Source: Actinomycetes bacterium (GTDB taxonomy: Bacteria; Actinomycetota; Acidimicrobiia; Acidimicrobiales; RAAP-2). From it: 5,166 nucleotides of DNA. Under the pieces are notes generated by a model that worked only from the letters and a program-made list of their open reading frames with translations, had not been told where the DNA came from and did no database searches. Shown piece by piece: positions 1 to 5,166 of this stretch. Position 1 is the stretch's first letter; every line of letters starts with the position of its first letter. Position numbers and translations under genes: made by a program. The stretch spans positions 1 to 5,166 of the forward strand of contig JAJYWG010000463.1 of the NCBI GenBank assembly GCA_021791615.1. The letters are read 5' to 3'.

Positions 1-54
1 CTTTCGGCACCGCCAAAACGGGCCTCACATCGCTAGCCCGGAAACTCCCGCTAG
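1..54. mobile_element. Edge of a third, unidentified inserted sequence
   Basis: The protein similarity of the neighbouring transposase stops after its residue 360 (codon 58-60), and the stop codon that ends its frame (25-27) lies in unrelated sequence. The segment carries two copies of the palindrome GCTAGC (32-37 and 50-55) flanking CCCGGAAACTCCC, which looks like the terminal repeat of another insertion sequence reaching beyond the left edge. A deletion junction would look the same. The element's family cannot be named from 54 bases, and the exact junction is uncertain by several bases. Confidence 0.4.
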
Positions 55-1137
55 CTCCGCGGGCATGGCCAGGCGGATGCGGGCCACGTGGGCCTTGGGC
101 AGCTCGCGCCCGCCGTGGTAGGCGCGGACGTGCCCGTCGACGTAGAGGATGCCGGCCGCTGCTTCGTGGGCGACGAGGTGACGACGGGCCAGAGCGTCAC
201 CCAGCTGTGCCGACCGGTTGGTGGAAGCCAGCTCCTCGGTGCGCCGGCGGAGGGTGCGGACCTCGGGTGCTCGGTCGAGACCCAGCAGACGGCCGAGATC
301 GACCGGATCGGTGCGGGTGAGCCCTTCGGCCCTCGGTTCGCCGAGCACGCAGCAGAACACGATCGTCAACAGCAGCGACCGCAGTCCGTAGAAGGCGCGC
401 TGGCGGACTCCGTAGACACGGGCGGCCGTCTCGAGCAGCCCGGTGGCCACGAGAGCGGGGAGGATCAACAAGGCACCGGCCAGCGGGAGGGACGAGCCCT
501 GACAGATCACCGGAGGCGCCTCGTCCAAGAGACCGAAGCGAGCGGCCACCCGCTCGCCTTCTCGCAGCGGGGGCACCGCCAACGGTTGGAGCGCGGGGGT
601 GCTGTCCCGGTGCTCGGCGGTGCTCGTCGGCGAGGCGTCCTTCTCGCCGCTGCCGTCACGCAACGAGCGGGCCACTGAGTTGAACGACACCCCGACCTCG
701 GTGGCGATCTCCCGCACCGACAGACCGTCGCGGCGCTTGCCCTCGATCTCGGCGCGCTTGGCGTCGGTCAGCTTGGAGGGGGCTTTCGGACCGGAGCGCT
801 CAGAGAGGAGTCCACCGGTTCCTGCTGCTGCGTACCGGCTCCGCCACCGCAGGACGGTGTTCTCGTTGACCCCAAAGGCCTCGGCGACCTGGCGCTGGGA
901 TGCCGCCTCGGACTCGGCGAGCTGCACAGCGGCCAGACGTCGTGCGACCACATCGCCACCCTGCCAGCTCCATGCGGCCATGCCCCAGAGGAACACCGAG
1001 CCGCAGCCGGACTGGTCCTCCAAGAACGCCACGCCATCAGCGACACGGACCGAGCCGTCGGGAGCGAGGGGAAGGGGCGGCACCTCCACCAGTGTGCTTG
1101 CCTGAACCACGATCTGCCGGCCTTTCGAGAAGTCCAT
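25..1137 (-). pseudogene. Truncated two-HTH transposase (YVDGHVRAYHG family)
   Basis: A 370-residue frame resembling a family of actinobacterial putative transposases. It has an N-terminal region with GVAFLEDQ at about 34-41, a helix-turn-helix at about 81-102 (RQVAEAFGVNENTVLRWRS), and a second HTH-like stretch at about 137-158. After a variable linker comes the start of a DDE-type catalytic domain with YVDGHVRAYHG at 332-342, where D334 is the likely first catalytic aspartate. Known relatives continue past the LPKAHVARIRLAMPA segment (346-360) with the remaining acidic residues. Here the frame turns into ten unrelated residues and stops, so the gene has lost the rest of its catalytic core and should be dead. 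The ATG at 1137 is directly preceded by an in-frame TAG, so the start cannot lie further upstream. Only a weak AGAG precedes it. The interrupted gene next to it is an IS21-type istA. Family assignment is from recalled motifs. Confidence 0.75.
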
Positions 1138-1232
1138 CTACTCTGCATAGTCTCTCGCACATTCAGGCCACAGAGTGGTGGATACCTCCAGCTCAACGCC
1201 GTGTCGACCCTCCTATGTAAGGAGTCCTGGAA
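55..1232 (-). mobile_element. Truncated insertion element inserted into istA
   Basis: This span contains the two-HTH transposase remnant and its roughly 95-bp upstream leader. Its right limit is set where istA similarity ends (after codon 1233-1235) and its left limit where transposase similarity ends. Near the right limit the bases 1203-1226 form an imperfect inverted repeat (GACTCCT / AGGAGGGTC on the minus strand), which may be part of the terminal sequence. No matching inverted end is visible on the left, consistent with that end having been lost. Boundaries are estimates. Confidence 0.5.
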
Positions 1233-1700
1233 TCTCGACCAGCAGGCCACGGCCCCGAAGCACCAGAGGATCTCGCCCAGGCCCCAGGCCCGTCCGCGGG
1301 CTGAGCAGTCCGAGAAGTCGAACTGGGACTCCTCGCCGGGGGCGGTCTCGATGGGGACAGAGACCTGGGGGGCGGGACGGAACCGGGGACCACGCAGCGC
1401 CCGGACCTTGCGGACCACCGACGGATAGGAGCCGGCGAAGCCTTCGGCGGTGATGATCTCGTAGACACTGGTGGACAGCAGCCTCGACGGCGGCTCAACC
1501 AGCTCGGCGATCCGCGATCCCCAACGCTGGTCGACGACCAGCAGTGCCGGGTCAGTCGTCCGTGCCGGTGGTGGACCACCTTCCTTCAGCCACTTGGACA
1601 CCGTGGCCGGGTGGTAGTTGGTCTCGCGGGCGATCTCGGCGATCGACCAGCCTTGGCTTCTCATGCCAAGTACGTCCATGTACTCCTCCTGGGTAAACAT
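1233..1700 (-). pseudogene. istA: IS21-family transposase IstA, N-terminal fragment
   Basis: The fragment begins MFTQEEYMDVLGMRSQGWS and carries a classic IstA N-terminal helix-turn-helix at residues 15-40 (GWSIAEIARETNYHPATVSKW). A linker follows (VYEIITAEGFAGSYPSVVRKVR, about 79-100), then the start of the DDE catalytic core at QFDFSDC (about 126-132), which has the first catalytic aspartate at 128. Similarity ends at CWSR (residue 156). After that the frame runs on only as unrelated codons inside the next element. Full IstA proteins are about 400-500 residues and are followed by istB, so about two thirds of this gene and all of istB are missing here. I chose the ATG at 1700 over the upstream GTG at 1736 because GGAGGA lies 10 bases before the ATG, whereas the GTG has no ribosome binding site. 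Confidence 0.82.
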
Positions 1701-1765
1701 GGCAGTGGCTTCCTCCAGTGCTCGGTGTTTCGTCACCCGAGACCCTGGAGGAGGCCACCACTGCC
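1701..1765 (-). promoter_or_regulatory. Hairpin that can sequester the istA ribosome binding site
   Basis: GGCAGTGGCTTCCTCCAG (1701-1718) is complementary to 1745-1765 (CTGGAGGAGGCCACCACTGCC) apart from one substitution and a 3-base insertion, with a 26-base loop. In a minus-strand transcript the GGAGGA before the istA ATG would pair with an upstream CCTCC. A second, mutually exclusive stem with perfect 7-bp arms, CCACCAC/GTGGTGG, lies at 1755-1772. Many insertion sequences fold transcripts entering from outside in this way to block transposase translation. That role here is inferred. Confidence 0.5.
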
Positions 1766-1807
1766 GTGGTGGATACCGTTGGAGAAGTGCAACCTGTTCT
1801 AATCAAC

Positions 1808-1850
1808 CGCGAATTTCAGTGATCGCCGATCGCGAGTTTCGCTGATCGCC
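1808..1850. repeat. Two tandem 20-bp terminal repeats, 23-bp period
   Basis: CGCGAATTTCAGTGATCGCC (1808-1827) and CGCGAGTTTCGCTGATCGCC (1831-1850) match at 17 of 20 positions and are offset by 23 bp, about two helical turns. They sit at the outer end of the IS21 remnant and are probably transposase binding sites. Confidence 0.7.
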
Positions 1851-1854
1851 CACA

Positions 1855-2026
1855 CGAGATGCTCCAGCTCCTTTCGTCCCCTGGCCAAGCCGCCGCCTGC
1901 TACGACGCCGAGGTCCCCGGCGGGACCTGTCGCTTTGCCGAGTTCTTCGAGCTCGATGCCGGGGTGATCACCACCCTGCGCCTGCTCTTCGACCCAAAGG
2001 GTTACCTCGAGGCCGGCGGACGCTGA
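1855..2026 (+). pseudogene. NTF2/SnoaL-like protein, C-terminal fragment
   Basis: The plus strand is open from 1823 to a TGA at 2024-2026. The end reads CRFAEFFELDAGVITTLRL then LFDPKGYLEAGGR, which resembles the last strands of NTF2-like/SnoaL-like fold proteins, small cone-shaped domains used for ligand binding or catalysis. Full family members are about 110-140 residues, while only about 55 codons remain and the front half is absent. The coding sequence begins exactly where the IS21 terminus ends, so insertion of that element most likely split the gene. An ATG at 1859 exists but has no ribosome binding site, so a working 55-residue protein is unlikely. The remnant is followed by a hairpin and two convergent genes. 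Confidence 0.65.
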
Positions 2027-2050
2027 CCGGCCGGGGGCCCAGTCATAAGC

Positions 2051-2074
2051 CCGGTGCCCTGGACGAAGCACCGG
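2051..2074. terminator. Possible bidirectional terminator hairpin
   Basis: CCGGTGC (2051-2057) and GCACCGG (2068-2074) make a perfect 7-bp stem with a 10-base loop. It lies between the NTF2-like remnant (plus) and the DUF5946 gene (minus), which converge on it. No T-tract follows on either strand, as is common in high-GC actinobacteria. Confidence 0.5.
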
Positions 2075-2076
2075 AC

Positions 2077-2613
2077 TCAATCGGTGTTGTCCAGGAAGGC
2101 GCGCACCGTCTCGTGATGCGCCGACCATGCCGCCCACGACGCCGCCGCCAACCGGCCGACCGTCGAGGCACGCACGGCCGCAGGCGCCGCCACGACATCG
2201 GAGACCGTCAAAGCAAACGAAGAGGGGGAAGGTTCGAGCAACGGGTAGTCACGACCCACCCAGGTGGACAGCCGCTCCAGGCGTGCCCGTCCCGACGCTG
2301 ATCGCTCCAATCCCGAGCACAGGCTCATCAGGTGCACCGCCACCGATTGGCGGTTGCGTCGCTCGGGGTTCGTCGCGTGCTGGACGGCGAAGCAGTCGAC
2401 GAGGTCCTGGACGACACCGATCGCCTCCTCGCCCGAGAGCGATGCCTTCCAGTCCTCGAGCGAGCAGTAGCGCGCCCAGCAGCCCGGCGCGGCCGACATG
2501 TAGGCATGGATCGGCCCGACGTCGTCAGGCACCGTTGCGCCACAACCCAGACAGCGCATACCCCCAGCGTGGTGCCCGACCGCTGCCCGTATGCCCATGT
2601 GACGATCCGGCAC
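2077..2613 (-). CDS. DUF5946 family protein
   Basis: A 178-residue soluble protein of unknown function. The core from residue 19 (MRCLGCGATVPDDVGPIHAY) with CxxC at 21-24, then SAAPGCWARY at 40-49 and DCFAVQHATNPERRNRQSVA at 73-92 followed by VHLMSLC, matches the DUF5946 pattern as I recall it. The conserved Cys and His residues (C21, C24, H36, C45, H79, H94) could bind a metal, but this is a guess. The GTG at 2613 lies 5 bp after the stop of the upstream DUF3224 gene, so the two are probably co-transcribed. None of the candidate starts has a clear ribosome binding site. The ATG at 2559 begins exactly at the conserved core and would give 160 residues, so the true start may be there. Confidence 0.75.
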   Translation of the reverse strand: MPDRHMGIRAAVGHHAGGMRCLGCGATVPDDVGPIHAYMSAAPGCWARYCSLEDWKASLSGEEAIGVVQDLVDCFAVQHATNPERRNRQSVAVHLMSLCSGLERSASGRARLERLSTWVGRDYPLLEPSPSSFALTVSDVVAAPAAVRASTVGRLAAASWAAWSAHHETVRAFLDNTD

Positions 2614-2618
2614 CGTGT

Positions 2619-3008
2619 CTACGGCAGGTCGTAGTCCAACCGGTATCGGTGGGTGCCGTCAGCGTCGATGTCGAGGTGCAACGTGCCGACGATGCCGGCC
2701 AGCTCGCCGCTCCCCGACCCTGCGACGACCTCGTAGGCCAATGCCTGCGACCCCGCGTGCATCGACCCCAGCTGCACGAGGGCGAAGCTCCCCTCGCGCC
2801 CACCGAGCCGGCCGTCGACCGTCTCGATCGCCACGTAGCCAGCTTCACCGGCCTGCGGGTCGCCGCCTGAGAGCATGACGCCCTTGCCCGTTGCCTCGAG
2901 GTCGCCGTGGAAGCTCTTGGACAGATCGAAGCGAGCAATGGCCCCGTCCAGCTCCGACTCGCCCGGTCGGATCGTGACGTCGAAGGTACCACTTGCGGTT
3001 CCGGTCAT
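2619..3008 (-). CDS. DUF3224 family protein
   Basis: A 129-residue protein with no signal peptide or membrane segment. The features of DUF3224 are visible in order: KSFHGDLEATGKG (31-43), AGYVAIETVDGRLGGREGSF (56-75), a GSGSGELAGIVGTL stretch (97-110) and the terminal RYRLDYDLP (121-129). The family is a small beta-barrel-like fold of unknown function, common in actinobacteria and related to allene-oxide-cyclase-like barrels. I chose the ATG at 3008 because AGGA lies 8 bases before it and the conserved domain starts right there. The frame is open further upstream to 3341, but that extension is Arg-rich and resembles nothing known. It is followed after 5 bp by the DUF5946 gene, probably in one transcript. 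Confidence 0.83.
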   Translation of the reverse strand: MTGTASGTFDVTIRPGESELDGAIARFDLSKSFHGDLEATGKGVMLSGGDPQAGEAGYVAIETVDGRLGGREGSFALVQLGSMHAGSQALAYEVVAGSGSGELAGIVGTLHLDIDADGTHRYRLDYDLP

Positions 3009-3009
3009 G

Positions 3010-3025
3010 GTGGCAATCCTGCCAC
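3010..3025 (-). promoter_or_regulatory. Ribosome binding site displayed in a hairpin loop
   Basis: On the minus strand GTGGCA-GGAT-TGCCAC is a perfect 6-bp stem with a 4-base loop immediately before the DUF3224 ATG. The AGGA ribosome binding sequence lies at the loop. It may affect translation initiation, or it could be chance. Confidence 0.4.
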
Positions 3026-3522
3026 GCCCGCCTCGTCGCCCCCCGAGACCAGCCCGACTTCGAGCCCGTCTCGCTGAGTACCGCACTGCCCCATGCTGCG
3101 GTAGGGCTGCGTAGGGCAGACCGGGCCACCAGACGCGCCTTCGACACGAGCGACCGCGAAACCCCAGCGTGCAGCCCATGCGACGCCGAGATCGGCTGCG
3201 TAGGGCAAGGTGATCAGGAGTCGATAAACGAGTCCATAAACCCTGTGGACAACCCCGTGGGAATGCCACGGAACAGCATGAAAGCCTAGGACAGTCAGCC
3301 CGAAAGACGCGAAGATCCAAAGCTTGCGGTGGAGGTGACATTGCTTCCTCCTAGAGCTTGGGACCTCTGCCGCAGTGAAGTTCGTGCGAGCCGGGCCTGC
3401 ATAATGCAGCCGCCAGGGCACTGATCTGCTCTTTCTCGTACCGATTCGAGCCGTCCACCGAGAATGCATCGTAGAGATCGAGCCTCGGCGTTCATGAAAA
3501 GGCGATCGCCCAGAAACATCCC
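3026..3522. other. Intergenic region without a convincing gene
   Basis: About 500 bp between the divergently transcribed DUF3224 gene and the metal operon. Frames here are open by base composition only, and none resembles a known protein or has a good ribosome binding site. The region holds a 14-bp direct repeat, a CCGTGG-GAATG-CCACGG hairpin at 3255-3271, a CTGCAT-A-ATGCAG palindrome at 3397-3409, and GGCGATCGCC at 3501-3510. Its 3200-3550 part looks more AT-rich than the flanking genes. It must contain the promoter of the DUF3224-DUF5946 pair, but I could not place it. Confidence 0.5.
3105..3207. repeat. 14-bp direct repeat, two copies
   Basis: GGCTGCGTAGGGCA occurs at 3105-3118 and again at 3194-3207, 89 bp apart, in non-coding sequence about 100-200 bp upstream of the DUF3224 gene. 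It could be a pair of regulator sites or the trace of a small duplication. Confidence 0.55.
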
Positions 3523-3553
3523 TTGACCTTCCAGTTACTGGAAGCCGTAGTCT
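3523..3553 (+). promoter_or_regulatory. MerR-type metal-responsive promoter and operator
   Basis: The -35 TTGACC (3523-3528) and -10 TAGTCT (3548-3553) are separated by 19 bp, longer than the usual 17. The spacer region carries a perfect dyad CTTCCAGT-T-ACTGGAAG (3528-3544). This is the hallmark of promoters activated by MerR-family metal sensors such as CueR, ZntR and CadR, which untwist an over-long spacer when metal binds. Transcription would start near 3560, about 27 bases before the HMA protein ATG. The placement fits induction of the metal-export operon by its substrate. The regulator gene is not in the window, and which metal it senses cannot be read from the operator alone. Confidence 0.8.
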
Positions 3554-3586
3554 GGGTCCGATCTTCAGAAGAACGAGGTGGATGCC

Positions 3587-3790
3587 ATGGAGGAGCTCGT
3601 GTTGACCGTGACCGGCATGGACTGCCGGGGGTGCGAGGAGCGAATCGAGCGGACCGTCACCAAGCTGGCCGGCGTGCGCCGGGTCTCCGCAGACCACGCC
3701 ACGAACCAGGTCAACGTGGTCGTGGACTCGGCAGATACCGAGGCGGCGGTGCGCGCCGGTATCACCGCCGCCGGCTTCGAGGTGACGTGA
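3587..3790 (+). CDS. Small heavy-metal-associated (HMA) metallochaperone
   Basis: A 67-residue cytosolic protein consisting of a single HMA ferredoxin-like domain of the CopZ/Atx1 type. The metal-binding loop GMDCRGCEERI holds C13 and C16 (CxxC), and the family's beta-strands and helices can be followed to GITAAGFEVT at the C-terminus. CopZ-like proteins bind soft metals, classically Cu(I), and hand them to P1B ATPases or to sensors. The ATG at 3587 is preceded by GAGGTG with 6 bases spacing. A GTG at 3578 would overlap that site, so I reject it. The stop TGA overlaps the next ATG by one base, so the two genes are translationally coupled and the partner is clearly the ATPase. The metal could be Cu, Zn, Cd or another ion. 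The Asp before the first Cys (MDC) leaves this open. Confidence 0.85.
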   Translation: MEELVLTVTGMDCRGCEERIERTVTKLAGVRRVSADHATNQVNVVVDSADTEAAVRAGITAAGFEVT

Positions 3791-5166
3791 TGCCGGCTGT
3801 TGCTCCGGACAAGGAGCCAAGGACCGAACCCGACGCCGGGTACTGGGCCGAGGCACTGCCCGGCGGCGGGGCGAGGTTCCGGGCCAAGATCGGCGGGCTG
3901 CACTGCTCGCTGTGCACGGGGACCATCGAGCGGGCTCTCAGGCGCCGAGATGGCGTGGACAAGGTGGCGGTCAGCTTGACCCACGAGCAGGCGCTGGTCG
4001 ACTACGACCCAGCCCGGGTGCGCCCCGAGACCCTGGTCTCCACGCTGCGCGACATCGGCTACACCATCTGGGACCCCCGCAAGACCCGTCCCTACGAAGA
4101 AGAAGAGGCGGCTCTCGTGAAAGAGGGTCGCCGCCTCTACGGGGCCGTCGGGGCAAGCCTGGTGGCGATCGCTCTGATCGTGAACCTGGCCAACCCGGCC
4201 GCCTACGCCATCCCGGTCGTCGTGGGGGCGTTCCTGCTGGGTGCCGGCTACCTGGTGCTGCGAGGCCAAGGCCGGGGCCTCGCCCTCGGCGGCACCGCCG
4301 CGCTGGCAGCTACCGGCGGGGCGGCGCTCGCCGCCAACGCCACGGGCGCCGCGACCGCGATCATCCCCTACGTGGTGGGGGCGACGGCGCTGTCCGTCGT
4401 GTTCTGGCTCGCCGCGCACATCTTGTCGATGGCCGTCCAGTCGTTGCGCCGGGGCATCTTGAACCAGCACGTGATGCTCGAAGCCGGCGCCTTCGCCGGC
4501 CTCGCCGGGGGCGTCGTGGGCCTGGTCGCCCGCTACCACGGGTTCCCCACCGCCGCCTTCTTCGCCGTGGCGGTGCTGGTGGTCAACTACCACATCTTCT
4601 CCGAATGGCTGTCGCTGCTCGTCAAGACCCGCAGCTCCCAAGCGGTCAAGGCCCTGTTGGACCTCCAACCCGACACCGCCCGGGTGATCCGCGACGGCGC
4701 CGAGTCCGAGGTCGCACTGTCCGAGGTGGTCGTGGGCGACGCGGTCCGAGTGCGCCCCGGCGAACGGGTCCCCGTCGACGGGGTCGTCGTCGAGGGTCAC
4801 TCCAGCGTCGACCAGTCCCTCGTCACCGGTGAGCCCGTCCCGGTCGCCAAGGTCATGGGCGACACCGTCATCGGCGGGTCGATCAACACGACGGGGACCT
4901 TGGTGGTGAAGGTGTCCGCGGTGGGTGACGAGTCGTTCCTTTCCCAGGTGGTGCGCTCGGTCGAGGACGCCCGGGCGCTCAAGCCCGGGATCTTGCACCT
5001 CGTCGACCGGATCTTGGCGGTCTACACCCCGACGGTGCTGTCCATCTCGGTGCTGGCCCTGGTCGGCTGGCTGGTCGAGAGTTGGGCGGTGACCGGCCAC
5101 CTCGACGTGGAGCGGGCGGTCTTCGCTGCCCTGTCGGTCCTGGTCATGGGTTATCCGTGCGCGGTG
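3790..5166 (+). CDS. Heavy-metal P1B-type ATPase with YPC triad (3'-truncated by window)
   Basis: The first 459 residues of a membrane pump that would move soft or transition metal ions across the cytoplasmic membrane using ATP. In order: an N-terminal HMA domain with GLHCSLC (C39, C42); hydrophobic segments at about 117-134, 138-157, 164-182, 190-215, 229-248 and 256-278; then the actuator domain (about 290-395) with the phosphatase loop VDQSLVTGEPVPV (T346-G347-E348). After EDARALKPGILHLVDRI come a membrane segment at about 408-430 and the transport helix ending VMGYPCAV (Y455-P456-C457). The phosphorylation site DKTGT and nucleotide-binding domain lie beyond the edge. Tyr replaces the usual first Cys of the CPC triad, and six rather than four membrane segments precede the actuator. 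The ATG overlaps the stop of the HMA gene (TGATG) and has its own GAGGTG 5 bases upstream. It belongs to the MerR-type-promoter operon. The ion transported cannot be assigned. Confidence 0.9.
   Translation, partial: MPAVAPDKEPRTEPDAGYWAEALPGGGARFRAKIGGLHCSLCTGTIERALRRRDGVDKVAVSLTHEQALVDYDPARVRPETLVSTLRDIGYTIWDPRKTRPYEEEEAALVKEGRRLYGAVGASLVAIALIVNLANPAAYAIPVVVGAFLLGAGYLVLRGQGRGLALGGTAALAATGGAALAANATGAATAIIPYVVGATALSVVFWLAAHILSMAVQSLRRGILNQHVMLEAGAFAGLAGGVVGLVARYHGFPTAAFFAVAVLVVNYHIFSEWLSLLVKTRSSQAVKALLDLQPDTARVIRDGAESEVALSEVVVGDAVRVRPGERVPVDGVVVEGHSSVDQSLVTGEPVPVAKVMGDTVIGGSINTTGTLVVKVSAVGDESFLSQVVRSVEDARALKPGILHLVDRILAVYTPTVLSISVLALVGWLVESWAVTGHLDVERAVFAALSVLVMGYPCAV

Larger units (their letters stand above)
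1233..1854 (-). mobile_element. IS21-family element remnant (istA-proximal end)
   Basis: The region contains the 5' part of istA, its leader, and the outer terminus. Read on the minus strand, the element appears to begin TGTGGGCGATCAGCGAAAC at 1854, and a TGT start is usual for IS21-family ends. Just inside lie two related 20-bp repeats 23 bp apart, the kind of repeated transposase-binding sites known from IS21-type termini. The other end is not in the window. The outer boundary at 1854 is inferred from the TGT start and from the fact that NTF2-like coding sequence begins immediately outside. Confidence 0.65.

Noticed and set aside
768..1232. Continuation of the istA frame past codon 1233
   Set aside because: After CWSR the residues are an alternate reading of the two-HTH transposase gene and its leader, not IstA.
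1175..1777. 12-bp direct repeat GTGGTGGATACC at 1175-1186 and 1766-1777
   Set aside because: A 12-base match is expected about once by chance in a window this size, and the copies belong to different elements.
2127..2870. 247-residue plus-strand frame
   Set aside because: Pro/Arg/Ser-rich shadow lying across two recognised minus-strand genes.
3009..3341. N-terminal extension of the DUF3224 frame to 3341
   Set aside because: Arg/Cys-rich, unlike the family; a good ribosome binding site and domain start support the ATG at 3008.
3429..3465. GATTCGAGCC resembling a tRNA T-loop
   Set aside because: No matching T-stem, acceptor stem or anticodon arm around it.
3501..3510. GGCGATCGCC palindrome
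   Set aside because: GATCGC-type words are frequent in this high-GC DNA; no further context supports a regulatory role.
3005..3856. 283-residue minus-strand frame with a hydrophobic stretch (VYGLVYRLLITLPYAADLG) near 3180-3240
   Set aside because: It overlaps the HMA gene and the MerR-type promoter, has no ribosome binding site and matches no family I know. A decayed membrane-protein fragment cannot be fully excluded.
3565..5100. 511-residue minus-strand open frame opposite the ATPase
   Set aside because: Composition-driven shadow (Gly/Asp/His/Arg/Gln-rich) of the clearly recognisable P1B ATPase and HMA genes.

Overview
This is a high-GC window with GTG and ATG starts and several gene families common in Actinomycetota (DUF3224, DUF5946, a two-HTH transposase family). 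It most likely comes from an actinobacterial chromosome or genomic island, possibly Acidimicrobiia-like. That placement rests on general impression, not on a marker gene.

Left part (1-1854): a pile of broken mobile elements, all reading on the minus strand. A remnant of an IS21-family element (its outer end at about 1854, and the first 156 residues of istA) is cut at about 1232 by a second, unrelated transposase gene. That second gene is itself cut at about 55-60, just after its first catalytic aspartate, by foreign sequence running off the left edge. The outer end of the IS21 remnant keeps two 23-bp-spaced terminal repeats and a hairpin that would hide the istA ribosome binding site.

Middle (1855-3008): immediately outside the IS21 end, the plus strand encodes the C-terminus of an NTF2/SnoaL-like protein whose front half is missing, so the element probably interrupted it. 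It ends at a small hairpin facing two convergent minus-strand genes, a DUF5946 protein and, 5 bp upstream of it, a DUF3224 protein. These look intact.

Intergenic (3009-3586): about 580 bp with no convincing gene. It holds short repeats and palindromes and ends in a clear MerR-type promoter (TTGACC, 19-bp spacer, TAGTCT, with a perfect CTTCCAGT-T-ACTGGAAG dyad in the spacer).

Right part (3587-5166): a metal-transport operon on the plus strand. A 67-residue HMA metallochaperone (CRGC) overlaps by one base the start of a heavy-metal P1B-type ATPase that runs off the window. The ATPase has its own N-terminal HMA domain (CSLC), an unusual six hydrophobic segments before the TGE actuator loop, and a YPC triad where CPC is usual. 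The promoter suggests metal-induced expression by a MerR/CueR/CadR-type activator that is not in the window. I found no wholly new system. The most informative parts are the YPC ATPase operon with its promoter and the nested insertions.
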